Shown here: piece by piece, positions 17,909-27,215 of the stretch
Position numbering within the stretch: position 1 is the first letter of the stretch
Layout: each line of letters starts with the position of its first letter
NCBI RefSeq assembly: GCF_017873235.1
Contig: NZ_JAGGJZ010000004.1
Span: 141,876-205,875 of the forward strand
Reading direction: 5' to 3'
Source: Clostridium moniliforme
GTDB lineage: Bacteria > Bacillota > Clostridia > Clostridiales > Clostridiaceae
DNA length: 64,000 nucleotides
Notes under the pieces: generated by a model
Seen by the model: the letters and a program-made list of their open reading frames with translations, nothing else
Told to the model about the DNA's origin: nothing
Databases searched by the model: none
Translations under genes and position numbers: made by a program

Positions 17909-19234
17909 ATGAATGAAACAAAGAAAGGAAATTGGTGGGCACTTATACCATTAGTTGTTTTTATAGTTGTTTATGTGGGAATTGCAATAGTGGCTAAAAA
18001 CTTCTATGCTGTTTCTGTAATAATACCATTTTTAATTGCAGCAGTTACAGCACTTATTATGAATAATAAAATTAAATTTGAAGAAAAATTACAGATTTTC
18101 TGTAAAGGTGCTGGAGATTCTAACATTATACTAATGATTTTAATTTTTGTATTAGCAGGAGCATTTGCTTCAGTAGCAAAATCAATGGGAGCTGTTGATT
18201 CAACTGTTAACTTAGGACTTTCAATATTGCCACCAAACCTATTAGTATCTGGAATATTTATAGTAGCTTGTTTTATAGCTTTATCAGTTGGAACTTCTAT
18301 GGGAACAATAGTTGCACTTGTACCAATAGCACTTGGAATATCTGAAAAAACAGGAATAGCTGTAGCACTAGTAGTTGGTTCTGTTGTAAGTGGGGCTATG
18401 TTTGGGGATAATTTATCAATAATATCAGATACAACAATAGCAGCAACTAGGACACAAGGTTGCGATATGAGAGATAAGTTTAAGATGAATTTTAAAATAG
18501 TTCTTCCAGCAGCAATAATAACAGCAGTTATATTTATGTTAATAACAAGTGGAACAGAAACTTATAACTTAGGAAATTATAATTATAGTTTAATAAAAAT
18601 TGTGCCTTATATAGGAGTTTTAGTAGCTGCTCTTTTAGGTATTAATGTTATATTTGTCTTAGGTTCAGGAATAATACTTTCAGCAATAATAGGAATTTCT
18701 ACTGGAAGTTTTGGGGTTATAGATTTATTTAAAAGTATGGCAGATGGTATTTCTGGAATGAGTGAGTTAATAATAATTTCTTTATTAATATCAGGAATGG
18801 TTGCACTTATAAAATATAATGGGGGAATAGACTTTATACTTTATAAAGGACTTAAAAAATTTAGAACAAGAAGAGGGGCAGAACTTGGAATTGGTGCATT
18901 GGTAAGCTTAGTTGATATTTGCACTGCAAATAATACAATAGCAATTGTTACTGTTGGACCTATTGCTAAAGATGTATCAAATGAATTTGATTTAGAGCCA
19001 AAGAGAGTAGCTGGAATTATGGACATGTTTTCTTGTGTTTTTCAAGGGATAATACCTTATGGTGCTCAACTTATTTCAGCAGCAGGACTTGCAGCTATAT
19101 CACCTTTTGAAATAATGCAATATTTATATTACCCATATTTAATGGGAATATCAGCTTTAATTGCCATAGTGGTTTATTGGAGTAGAAATAAAGAAGAAAA
19201 TATAGTGGAATTAAATTATAATACAAATGCTTAA
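17909..19234 (+). CDS. metT: NhaC-family transporter, probably methionine uptake (MetT-like)
   Basis: 441-residue membrane protein with about eleven hydrophobic segments and the NhaC/MleN family signatures SVGTSMGTIVALVPIA, GDNLSIISDTTIAATRTQGC and CTANNTIAIVTVGPIAKDV. NhaC-family proteins are commonly annotated as sodium/proton antiporters. Members under S-box control have been proposed to be methionine transporters (MetT), and the SAM riboswitch directly upstream supports that here. The ATG follows AAGGAGGAG. Single-gene transcript. The transport function is inferred from regulation, not shown. Confidence 0.85.
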   Translation: MNETKKGNWWALIPLVVFIVVYVGIAIVAKNFYAVSVIIPFLIAAVTALIMNNKIKFEEKLQIFCKGAGDSNIILMILIFVLAGAFASVAKSMGAVDSTVNLGLSILPPNLLVSGIFIVACFIALSVGTSMGTIVALVPIALGISEKTGIAVALVVGSVVSGAMFGDNLSIISDTTIAATRTQGCDMRDKFKMNFKIVLPAAIITAVIFMLITSGTETYNLGNYNYSLIKIVPYIGVLVAALLGINVIFVLGSGIILSAIIGISTGSFGVIDLFKSMADGISGMSELIIISLLISGMVALIKYNGGIDFILYKGLKKFRTRRGAELGIGALVSLVDICTANNTIAIVTVGPIAKDVSNEFDLEPKRVAGIMDMFSCVFQGIIPYGAQLISAAGLAAISPFEIMQYLYYPYLMGISALIAIVVYWSRNKEENIVELNYNTNA

Positions 19235-19299
19235 AGTAATATTATAAAATTTTTATAAATTTAATGAAAAAATAAAGTAGATATAAAATTTTTTAAAAT

Positions 19300-19370
19300 A
19301 AGGGCTATGTTTTAAAGTAGTGTTAATTTTAGATATAACTGTAATATCTCTTATACACAAAACATAGCCT
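19300..19370. terminator. Long-loop terminator between converging genes
   Basis: AGGGCTATGTTTT (19300-19312) pairs with AAAACATAGCCT (19358-19369) over a 45-base loop that itself holds AGATAT/ATATCT. It lies between the transporter gene and ispF, which converge here. Confidence 0.6.
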
Positions 19371-19379
19371 GAAATTTAA

Positions 19380-19853
19380 TTAAATTTTGTTTACTAAAGC
19401 TATACATTGAGAAGAAATACCAAGTCCTTTTCCAGTAAAGCCAAGGCCTTCTTCAGTAGTTGCTTTTATATTCACTTTATCAAAATCTATATCTAAAGCT
19501 TTTGATATATTTTTTCTCATTTCTGTTATATGAGGAGCCATTTTAGGAGCTTCTGCAATTATAGTTGCATCTATATTTCCTATTACATAATTATTTGTTT
19601 TTAAAAGTTTACTAACTTCTTTAAGAAGTTTTATACTAGAAATTCCTTTATATTTTGGATCAGTATCAGGAAAATGTTTACCTATATCACCTAAGGCTGT
19701 AGCTCCTAATAATGAATCCATTATTGCATGTGTAAGCACATCAGCATCAGAGTGACCTAATAGTCCAAGATTATAAGGGATATTTACTCCTCCAAGAATT
19801 AAATCTCTATTTTCAACTAATCGATGTACATCATAACCTAAACCAATACGCAT
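19380..19853 (-). CDS. ispF: 2-C-methyl-D-erythritol 2,4-cyclodiphosphate synthase
   Basis: 157 residues from ATG 19853 (AGAGGTG lies just upstream; the GTG at 19862 overlaps that site). IspF forms the cyclodiphosphate of the MEP isoprenoid pathway with loss of CMP. Metal and substrate motifs are clear: GLGYDVHR with the Asp-His metal pair, [25 protein letters not shown], and [15 protein letters not shown] near the C-terminus. Length is normal and the gene stands alone. Confidence 0.97.
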   Translation of the reverse strand: MRIGLGYDVHRLVENRDLILGGVNIPYNLGLLGHSDADVLTHAIMDSLLGATALGDIGKHFPDTDPKYKGISSIKLLKEVSKLLKTNNYVIGNIDATIIAEAPKMAPHITEMRKNISKALDIDFDKVNIKATTEEGLGFTGKGLGISSQCIALVNKI

Positions 19854-20005
19854 ATTTTTCACCTCTAATAAATAATTCTTTTATAAGTTTACCACAAAAA
19901 TAATTATTAATTTCTAATTTCATTTAAAAAAAAACTATATTTAGGTATAATTAAATAGAATAATGATAGCATATGAGAAAAATAGTATTAAAAAAGGGGA
20001 GAAAT

Positions 20006-21058
20006 ATGGATTTGAAGATATTTGATAGAAATAAGTATAGATTTTTAAGCCAACCAAATTTGGTAGAAATAAGTGAAGAGGTAAATAAGTTAAGAGCAGA
20101 ACAAATATCTTCGTTAGAAGAGGAACTGTATTCATATAAGGTTTTATTTAAAGATTTGTTTTCAGCTACTCCAACTTATAAAGATAGGAATACAATTTTA
20201 AGTATGACTTTTTTTATAATAGAAAATGTGGATTTATTAGAATATATACAAGAGAAAAAGAAATTACCACCAAATATATTAGCTAAAAAAACTATGCAGC
20301 CAAGAGGTTTTATAGAAAAATGGAATGATTATATACTTTCATATGTAATTATATTTTCAAATCCTAATTATAAACTTATACAAGATTATATGAAATTCGA
20401 AGAATTTGATGAAGAAAAGGAAGAAGAAAATAAAGAAATTACAGATATAGTAGAAATTAATTTAGAAAAAGAAAATTCATTAAGGGGATTACTTATAAAA
20501 AAGCTTAAGTTTAGTGGTTGTGTTTTAACTAGTATGGGAGAATTTAAAAAAGTAAAAATTGAATCTAATATGGTTGAAGGAGAAGAAATTAATACAGTAC
20601 CAAAAAAAAGTTTAAGAGATTATAAGTTATATATTGCAATTGCAGCAGTTATTCTTATATTAATTGGTGGAGGATTTTTTAGACAATACTATAAAATAGA
20701 TAGAAGCATTTTAATAAATACAACATCACAAATAAAATTAGATGTTAATTCATTTGGTAATGTAGTAAGTTCATATTCACCAACAACTAAGGGTGAAGAA
20801 ATGCTTAACAATTTAAAAATTAATAATAAAAAGATAGATAAGGCTCTTGAAGAAATATTAATTTATTCTAAAGATAATAAAATGATTCCAGATGGAAGAA
20901 TTATAGTAACTGTTACTGGAAATCCATTAAAATATGGAACATTAGAAAAAACAGGAGAGTTTGTATCAAATAATAATATAAATATATTGGTTAATAATGT
21001 TGGGAAAGAACAAAAACTATTTAATGTAAAACAAAACAAAGAAGAAAAAAGTAAATAA
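20006..21058 (+). CDS. SigI C-terminal domain fused to RsgI-like membrane anti-sigma factor
   Basis: 350 residues from ATG 20006 (GGGGAG upstream). Residues about 30-132 match, block for block, the C-terminal DNA-binding domain of SigI sigma factors as I know it: RAEQISSLEEELYSYKVLFKDL, then SATPTYKDR where SigI has SPKHKDAR, KKKLPPNIL for KKLPIKEL, and a closing NPNYKLIQDYMKF for the usual GDYxYLKDYL. Residues about 158-195 (GLLIKKLKFSGCVLTSMGEF) match the RsgI N-terminal anti-sigma domain. One membrane helix (208-223) follows, then the extracytoplasmic RsgI middle region (LDVNSFGNVVSS.., KKIDKALEEI). No sigma region 2 is present. So the gene encodes only the SigI C-terminal part joined to its inhibitor. 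Role unknown; a remnant of a sigI-rsgI pair or a self-contained regulator are both possible. Confidence 0.75.
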   Translation: MDLKIFDRNKYRFLSQPNLVEISEEVNKLRAEQISSLEEELYSYKVLFKDLFSATPTYKDRNTILSMTFFIIENVDLLEYIQEKKKLPPNILAKKTMQPRGFIEKWNDYILSYVIIFSNPNYKLIQDYMKFEEFDEEKEEENKEITDIVEINLEKENSLRGLLIKKLKFSGCVLTSMGEFKKVKIESNMVEGEEINTVPKKSLRDYKLYIAIAAVILILIGGGFFRQYYKIDRSILINTTSQIKLDVNSFGNVVSSYSPTTKGEEMLNNLKINNKKIDKALEEILIYSKDNKMIPDGRIIVTVTGNPLKYGTLEKTGEFVSNNNINILVNNVGKEQKLFNVKQNKEEKSK

Positions 21059-21061
21059 TTA

Positions 21062-21112
21062 AAATAGGTATTTATAGCATTTTAAGTGTTATAAGTACCT
21101 ATTTTTTTTATT
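21062..21112 (+). terminator. Terminator after the SigI/RsgI fusion gene
   Basis: AATAGGTA..TTATAGCA pairs with the TGTTATAA..TACCTATT arm and runs into eight T residues. Confidence 0.8.
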
Positions 21113-21133
21113 AAATTCAAAATATTACTAACA

Positions 21134-21351
21134 TAATCCACATGTCCCTGTGGATAAGTTGTTATAAACTTGTTGATATATCTGTAGATAATTTCTTGTA
21201 TTTTGAAGAATACTATTAAAAAAGTAGATTTTTCAAAAAAATTTGTTGTAAAAGGTAGGCGGATATATTTTGAAAATTAGATTTTTAAAGACTTTAGCTT
21301 TATTGTGGATAATTTTTGTTGCAATAAGTTTTGCACATAAGCTGTGGATAA
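21134..21351 (-). promoter_or_regulatory. Cluster of three perfect DnaA boxes
   Basis: The 9-mer TTATCCACA occurs three times on the minus strand, at 21149-21157, 21304-21312 and 21343-21351. A one-mismatch copy (TAATCCACA) is near 21135-21143 on the plus strand. The first lies in the leader of the DUF3298 gene and the other two in its signal-anchor codons (both in Leu-Trp-Ile contexts). DnaA binding is inferred. Confidence 0.5.
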
Positions 21352-21986
21352 GTGATATTAAAACTGTAAATGAAAGTGTACTAGTTGAAAATAATCAAAT
21401 AAATAAAAAAGATAGTTGTATTGAAATTGATGTGAGTTATCCTAAAATATCAGGAGAAAAGTTTAATAATATTAATAATGAAATATACAATTGGACTGAC
21501 AAATGGATTAAAGAAGTTGAAGAAAATTTAGAAGACTATAAGAAGAGTGGATATATATGCAATAATAGATATCAGCTTTATTCAAGATATTATTTAACTA
21601 AAGAAGGAAATAATATTTTAAGTTTTTATATAGATTATTATCAGTTTACTGGTGGTGCTCATGGAATTACAACAAGAAAGGCTTATTCTATTGATGAAAA
21701 TAATGGCAGAGTTTTAAAACTTAATGAGTTATTTAAAAAAGGATATAATTATAGACAGATTATTGATGATGAAATTAGAAAAGAGATAAATAAGAATAAA
21801 GAAAATTATTTTGAAGATGGGAATTCTTTTAAAGGAATAGATGATAATACTAAATTTTATATAAATGATGATAATTTAGTTATTTATTATGAACAATATG
21901 AAATAGCACCATATGCAGCAGGCATTCCAGAGTTTAAGATATCTTTAAATAAGTTTAATGGAAACCTAGTATATGATAAAATCTAA
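21270..21986 (+). CDS. Membrane-anchored DUF3298-type extracytoplasmic protein
   Basis: 238 residues with a TTG start (AGGCGGA upstream). One N-terminal membrane helix (about 6-24) anchors an outside domain of the DUF4163/DUF3298 kind, shown by FYIDYYQFTGGAHGITTRKAYSID, then NELFKKGYNYRQIIDDEIRKEI, FYINDDNLVIYYEQYEIAPYAAG and a closing beta strand. The same domain pair occurs at the outside end of RsiV-type anti-sigma factors and in peptidoglycan deacetylase PdaC; no catalytic domain is fused here. It lies after the SigI/RsgI protein but behind its own terminator, and 30 bases before the aldehyde dehydrogenase gene. Confidence 0.8.
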   Translation: MKIRFLKTLALLWIIFVAISFAHKLWISDIKTVNESVLVENNQINKKDSCIEIDVSYPKISGEKFNNINNEIYNWTDKWIKEVEENLEDYKKSGYICNNRYQLYSRYYLTKEGNNILSFYIDYYQFTGGAHGITTRKAYSIDENNGRVLKLNELFKKGYNYRQIIDDEIRKEINKNKENYFEDGNSFKGIDDNTKFYINDDNLVIYYEQYEIAPYAAGIPEFKISLNKFNGNLVYDKI

Positions 21987-22016
21987 GTAAATAGAAAAAC
22001 TAGAGGTGAGCAAAAA

Positions 22017-23393
22017 ATGGGGGAATTGGATAAGGTATTACAAAAACAAAAAGAATTTTATGGAACAGGAAAAACAAAGGATATTAATTTTAGATTAGAT
22101 AATTTAAAAAAATTAAAGGAAGTTATAAAAAGAAATGAGGAGGATATTCTTGAAGCTTTAAAGATGGATTTAAGTAAGTCTTTTTTTGAAGGATATTCAA
22201 CAGAAGTTGGCATAGTATATGATGAAATAAACTATCAACTAAAACATTTAAGAAAGTTTATGAAAAGAGAAAGAGAAAAGAGTTCAATAATTTACTTTCC
22301 AAGTAAAACTTATATATATAAAGAACCTTATGGAGTAGCTTTAATAATAGGTCCATTTAATTATCCATTTCAACTTATATTAGCTCCTTTGGTTGGAGCA
22401 ATAGCAGCTGGAAACTGCGTTATAATAAAGCCTTCTGAATACTCAATAAATACATCAAAAGTTCTAGAAAAAATATTAAATGAAAACTTTGAAGAAGAAT
22501 ATATAAAGGTTGTTTGTCCAGAAGGTGGAAAAGAAGTAGTAAGTGAATTATTAACATTAAATTTTGATTATATTTTCTTTACAGGAAGTGTTATGGTAGG
22601 AAAAATAGTAATGGAAGCAGCTTCAAAAAAACTAATTCCAGTAACATTAGAACTTGGAGGGAAAAGTCCTTGTATTATTGATGAAGATGCTAATTTAGAA
22701 TTAAGTGCAAAGAGAATAATATGGGGAAAATTATTAAATTCAGGACAAACTTGCGTTGCACCAGATTATTTATTTGTAAATAAAAAAATAAAGGAAAAGT
22801 TCTTAAAGCTTTTAGTTAAAGAGATTAAAGATCAATATGGAGAAGATATAAAGAAAAATTATGAGTATCCAAGAATTATTAGAGAAAGAGATATTGAAAG
22901 ATTAAGTGGATATTTAAAAGATGGAAATATTTATTTTGGTGGAGAATTTAATGTAAAAGAAAAATATATGATGCCAACAATTCTTACAGATGTTAGTGTA
23001 GATAGTAAAGTTATGACAGATGAAATTTTTGGACCTATATTCCCTGTACTAGAATTTGATGACTTAAAAAATGTTATTAATTTTGTAAATGACAGAGATA
23101 AGCCATTAGCTTTATATTATTTTTCAGAAAGTAAAGAAAAAATAGAATATGTTCTTAATAGCACAACTTCAGGAGGAGTTACAATTAATGATACAGTATT
23201 ACAAGCTGCATCTAAATATGCTCCCTTTGGAGGTGTTGGATGTAGTGGAATGGGAGAGTATCATGGAAAGGCAAGTTTTGATACATTTACCCACAGAAAA
23301 ACTGTTATAAAGAGAGGAACATTTATAGAATTTCCACTTAGGTTTGCACCCTTTGGAGATAGAATAAATTTAGTTAGAAAAATTATGAAATAA
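22017..23393 (+). CDS. Aldehyde dehydrogenase (class 3-like, NAD(P)-dependent)
   Basis: 458 residues, the length of the short class 3/fatty-aldehyde branch. Catalytic Cys246 lies in SGQTCVAPDY and the general-base Glu212 in TLELGGKSP. The nucleotide-binding part has GVALIIGPFNYPFQL and FFTGS. The C-terminus carries FDTFTHRKTVIKRGTF and ends in a basic RKIMK, as in lipid-linked relatives. It oxidises aldehydes to acids; the physiological substrate cannot be told. The ATG follows AGAGGTGAG. It may be co-transcribed with the DUF3298 gene. Confidence 0.93.
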   Translation: MGELDKVLQKQKEFYGTGKTKDINFRLDNLKKLKEVIKRNEEDILEALKMDLSKSFFEGYSTEVGIVYDEINYQLKHLRKFMKREREKSSIIYFPSKTYIYKEPYGVALIIGPFNYPFQLILAPLVGAIAAGNCVIIKPSEYSINTSKVLEKILNENFEEEYIKVVCPEGGKEVVSELLTLNFDYIFFTGSVMVGKIVMEAASKKLIPVTLELGGKSPCIIDEDANLELSAKRIIWGKLLNSGQTCVAPDYLFVNKKIKEKFLKLLVKEIKDQYGEDIKKNYEYPRIIRERDIERLSGYLKDGNIYFGGEFNVKEKYMMPTILTDVSVDSKVMTDEIFGPIFPVLEFDDLKNVINFVNDRDKPLALYYFSESKEKIEYVLNSTTSGGVTINDTVLQAASKYAPFGGVGCSGMGEYHGKASFDTFTHRKTVIKRGTFIEFPLRFAPFGDRINLVRKIMK

Positions 23394-23472
23394 TAATTAA
23401 GGAGGTATATAAAAGTAAATTTATATACCTCCCATTTATTTAAAATTATTTAGACAGTAGCCTAATTTTTAT

Positions 23473-26112
23473 TTAAGCGTGATGTACTTCTTCTTCCTCT
23501 TTAGAATCCTTTGAGAAAGCTTCTTTAAACACTTTTATACCTTGTATTATAACAGTTGGTAAGAAAGCTAAAAGATAAATTAGTCCCATTTGAGTGTGTG
23601 AAAGTTTAGAGACTGCAAATAATCTTTGTAGTGGTGGTACAAATAATACTAAAGTTAAAAGTACTGCACCAGTTAAAAATGCATATATTGAATATTTATT
23701 TGTAGTTAATCCAAGTTTAAATATTGAAGATTTACTACGACAATTAAATCCGTGGAACAATCTACCTAAGCAAAGAGTTGCAAAAGCCATAGTACTTGCA
23801 ACAGCAGCACTAGTTTCAAGTCCTATATGGAATGCAACTAATGTAAATATTGCAATTATTAAACCTTCAAGACCTATATCAAAAACAAAATCTTTAGTTA
23901 AAATAGATTCTTTGCTATCTCTTGGCTTATCCTTTAAAAGATCTTTAGTAGGTTTTTCTACACCAATTGCAATAGCAGGTAAACTATCAGTTAAAAGATT
24001 TATAAATAGTAAGTGTACTGGCATAAATGGTACTGGAAGTGCCATTAGTGATGCATAAAGAACTGCAATTATTCCAGATGCATTACCAGAAAGTAAAAAC
24101 TTAATTGAATTTTTTATATTTGCATAAACATTTCTTCCATTAGTAACAGCCTTTACTATAGTTGCAAAGTTATCATCTGTAAGTATCATAGATGCAGCAT
24201 CCTTTGAAACTTCAGTTCCTGTAATACCCATTGCAATACCTATATCAGATTGTTTTAAAGCAGGAGCATCATTAACTCCATCACCTGTCATAGCAACAAT
24301 TTTACCTTTATTTTGCCAAGCATTAACTATTCTAATTTTATGCTCTGGAGAAACTCTTGCATAAACAGCTATGTGTTCAAGCTTTCTATTTAATTCTTCA
24401 TCACTCATTTTATCAACTTCAAGACCAGTAACTGCCATATCTCCATCTTGAAGAATTCCTATTTGTTTAGCAATTGCAGAAGCTGTAATCTTATGGTCAC
24501 CAGTAATCATAATTGGTTTAATACCAGCTGATATACAATCTTTAACTGCTTCAGCAGATTCTACTCTTGGAGGATCAATCATTGATATTAATCCTAAGAA
24601 AGTATAGTTATTTTCATCATCTAAAGTTAAATCACGAAGTTCTGGAAGTTCCTTATAGGCAAAAGCTAAAACTCTTAAACCATTTTGAGAAAGTTCCATA
24701 TTTGTATCTATTATATTTTGTTTATCATCTTCAGTTATTTTTCTAACACCTTTTGAAGTTTTAATAGAAGTAACTCTACTTAATAAAACATCAAAAGCAC
24801 CTTTAGTAAACATTATAGTTTTTCCATCAATTTCGTGAACTGTACTCATAAGTTTTCTATCTGAATCAAAAGGAATTTCCTTTAATCTTTTAAATTCATC
24901 TCTTATGGCAGTTTCTTTTAAATTGTATATGTGAGCAAGATTTACTAATGCAACTTCTGTTGGATCACCGATTTCTTGTCCATCTATTGAAGTTGAGTCA
25001 TTACATAAAACTGCATTATTTAAAAGATACTGTTCAGCTTCATTTGTTAAATCTAAGCCTTCGGAATTTATTAATTTACCATCAACAAAAATTTGTTTAG
25101 TTGTCATTTTATTTTGAGTAAGAGTACCAGTTTTATCTGAACAAATTATTGATACAGAACCTAAGCCTTCAACAGCTTTAAGAGATTTAATTATTGCATG
25201 TTCCTTAGCCATTTTTTGAGTTCCAAGGGCTAAAACTATTGTAACTATAGAACTTAAAGCTTCTGGAATTGCAGCAACTGCAAGGGCAACAGCAAACATT
25301 AACGCATCAAGTATTGGAGTATTTCTATATACGCTTAATCCAAAAACAACAACACAAATTAGTAGTATAACAATAGCAAGTTTTTTTGAAAAATCATCTA
25401 AACTTATTTGAAGAGGAGTTTTCTTTTCTTGAGTTTGTTCCATAAGTGTAGCAATTTTACCAAGTTCTGAACTCATACCAGTAGCAGTAACAACAACTAA
25501 TGCACGTCCATAAGTAACAAGAGAACTAGAGAATACCATATTTTTTTGATCTCCTAGTGCAAGTTCATCTTCATTTATTACTTCGTCAGTTTTAGTAATG
25601 CTGTCTGATTCACCAGTTAATGCACTTTCATTTACTTGAAGAGAAAAGTTTTCAATAATTCTTCCATCAGCAACTACTAAATCTCCAGCTTCAAGAATTA
25701 AAATATCTCCAGGAACTACATCTTTAGAAGGAATTTCAATTTTTGTTCCATTTCTTAAAACTTTAGCATTAGGAGCTGAAAGGGCTTTTAAACTATTTAA
25801 AGATTGTTCAGCTTTAACATGTTGTACAGTACCAAGTATTGCATTTAAAATTATAACTGCAAATATTACAATAGTGCTTTCTACATTTCCAGTTGCAATA
25901 GAAACAATACCAGCAATAATAAGTATTATAACTAATAGATCTTTAAACTGTTCAAAAAATACCTCTAGAGTGCTTTTTTTCTTTTTTTCATTTAATATGT
26001 TTTCACCAAATTTTTCTCTATAAAGAGTTACTTCATTATCATTTAAACCATCTTTGGTAGTTCCAAAATTGTGAAGAACATCTTCAATAGATTTGTTAAA
26101 AAATTTTTCCAT
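23473..26112 (-). CDS. P-type cation ATPase (Ca/Mn type, P2)
   Basis: 879 residues from ATG 26112, which has AAAGGAG at the right distance; an upstream ATG would add 14 residues but lacks a site. Domains: cation-transporter N-terminus (LHNFGTTKDGLNDNEV), actuator with LTGESD, phosphorylation loop CSDKTGTLTQNKMT (phospho-Asp), hinge GDGVNDAPALKQ, and about ten membrane helices, including PEALSS in M4 and a long C-terminal set. It resembles PMCA/SERCA-type calcium pumps. The yybP-ykoY riboswitch in its leader points to a role in manganese (and perhaps calcium) export. Confidence 0.93.
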   Translation of the reverse strand: MEKFFNKSIEDVLHNFGTTKDGLNDNEVTLYREKFGENILNEKKKKSTLEVFFEQFKDLLVIILIIAGIVSIATGNVESTIVIFAVIILNAILGTVQHVKAEQSLNSLKALSAPNAKVLRNGTKIEIPSKDVVPGDILILEAGDLVVADGRIIENFSLQVNESALTGESDSITKTDEVINEDELALGDQKNMVFSSSLVTYGRALVVVTATGMSSELGKIATLMEQTQEKKTPLQISLDDFSKKLAIVILLICVVVFGLSVYRNTPILDALMFAVALAVAAIPEALSSIVTIVLALGTQKMAKEHAIIKSLKAVEGLGSVSIICSDKTGTLTQNKMTTKQIFVDGKLINSEGLDLTNEAEQYLLNNAVLCNDSTSIDGQEIGDPTEVALVNLAHIYNLKETAIRDEFKRLKEIPFDSDRKLMSTVHEIDGKTIMFTKGAFDVLLSRVTSIKTSKGVRKITEDDKQNIIDTNMELSQNGLRVLAFAYKELPELRDLTLDDENNYTFLGLISMIDPPRVESAEAVKDCISAGIKPIMITGDHKITASAIAKQIGILQDGDMAVTGLEVDKMSDEELNRKLEHIAVYARVSPEHKIRIVNAWQNKGKIVAMTGDGVNDAPALKQSDIGIAMGITGTEVSKDAASMILTDDNFATIVKAVTNGRNVYANIKNSIKFLLSGNASGIIAVLYASLMALPVPFMPVHLLFINLLTDSLPAIAIGVEKPTKDLLKDKPRDSKESILTKDFVFDIGLEGLIIAIFTLVAFHIGLETSAAVASTMAFATLCLGRLFHGFNCRSKSSIFKLGLTTNKYSIYAFLTGAVLLTLVLFVPPLQRLFAVSKLSHTQMGLIYLLAFLPTVIIQGIKVFKEAFSKDSKEEEEVHHA

Positions 26113-26157
26113 TAAAAAATTACTCCTTTCAAACAAATTAAATTTTATTATCATAAC

Positions 26158-26297
26158 AAAAAAGACTTTTAATATAAGTTATGATTTAAAAAATCATAAT
26201 TTATATTAAAAGTCTCGTAACCACTAGGGTATATAACACCAGGCATAATATATACCGAGAATGTTGATGTTATATTTAACACTACTCCCTCTTAAGG
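26158..26297 (-). promoter_or_regulatory. yybP-ykoY (Mn2+) riboswitch upstream of the P-type ATPase
   Basis: On the minus strand the leader reads GAGGGAGTAGTGTTAA, ATCAACATTCTCGGTA, CCTGGTGTTATA, CCCTAGTGGTTACGAGAC, the conserved loops of the yybP-ykoY class. A very long perfect hairpin follows (AGACTTTTAATATAA.. with its complement, 26162-26215) ending in T, probably the intrinsic terminator. In this class Mn2+ binding promotes expression of metal exporters, including P-type ATPases such as lactococcal YoaB. Confidence 0.82.
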
Positions 26298-26537
26298 TAT
26301 TAAGTTATTATACTTAGCATAAATCTATATACTAAAAATGTCAATAGGATATATAATAAATTATTTTATATTTATTATGTATTTAAGAAATTGATAAAAT
26401 AATCAAAAAATAAAAATAAAATATGAATATTTTAAAGAAATATTAAAATATTAAACAATAAATTAAACAGTATGTAAATAGTTTTATTGTTATAATTTAT
26501 TAGAGTGTGTTTAATAAATTAAGGGGAGTGTAGAAAA

Positions 26538-27215
26538 ATGAAAATACTTGCAGTAGATGATGAATTTAGTATTTTAAGATTACTAAAAATTACTTTAGAA
26601 GTTGAAGGGTATGAAGTATTTTTAGCAAAAAATGCAGTTTGTGCATTAGATACAATAATAAAGGATTCACCAGATATAATAATTTTAGATGCCATGCTTC
26701 CAGATATAGATGGTTTTAATCTTATACATAAAATAAAAAAGATAAAAGATATTCCAATAATTATGCTAACAGCAAAAAGTAATATAAGTGATAAGCTTTT
26801 AGGACTACAATTAGGAGCAGATGATTATATAACTAAACCATTTAATAGTACAGAGCTTCTTTTAAGAATAAATGTAATAAAGAAACGTTTATTTAACATT
26901 GAGAAAAATTTTGAAAAAGAGATACTAAATTTAGGTAAAATAAAATTATTTTTAAAAGAAAAAAAAGTTTTAATAGATAAGGAACCAATTGAACTAACTT
27001 ATAAAGAATTTCAGGTATTAACTTATTTATGTGAAAATCGTGGAAAGGTGTTTTCAAGAGATGAACTTTTAACTAAAGTTTGGGGATATGATTTTGAAGG
27101 AACAACAAGGGCAGTTGATATGTTAATACAAAGACTTAGGAAAAAACTTGGATCTTGTCAAGGATACATTAAAACTATATATGGATTAGGATATAAGATA
27201 GATGAATTTGAATAA
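26538..27215 (+). CDS. OmpR-family response regulator
   Basis: 225 residues: receiver domain with the acidic pair in AVDDEF, phospho-acceptor in IIILDAMLPDIDG, TAK and GADDYITKPF; then a C-terminal winged helix (ELTYKEFQVLTYLCENRGKVFSRDELL..VWGYDFEGTTRAVDMLIQRLRKKL). It is partnered with the kinase whose start overlaps its last 14 bases. The position ahead of a PgtC-like protein and a PgtP-like transporter suggests it controls phosphoglycerate or related uptake. Confidence 0.95.
   Translation: MKILAVDDEFSILRLLKITLEVEGYEVFLAKNAVCALDTIIKDSPDIIILDAMLPDIDGFNLIHKIKKIKDIPIIMLTAKSNISDKLLGLQLGADDYITKPFNSTELLLRINVIKKRLFNIEKNFEKEILNLGKIKLFLKEKKVLIDKEPIELTYKEFQVLTYLCENRGKVFSRDELLTKVWGYDFEGTTRAVDMLIQRLRKKLGSCQGYIKTIYGLGYKIDEFE

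Noticed and set aside
21134..21351. Chromosome origin suggested by DnaA boxes
   Set aside because: No dnaA, dnaN or similar origin genes nearby and two boxes lie in coding sequence; kept only as a binding-site cluster.
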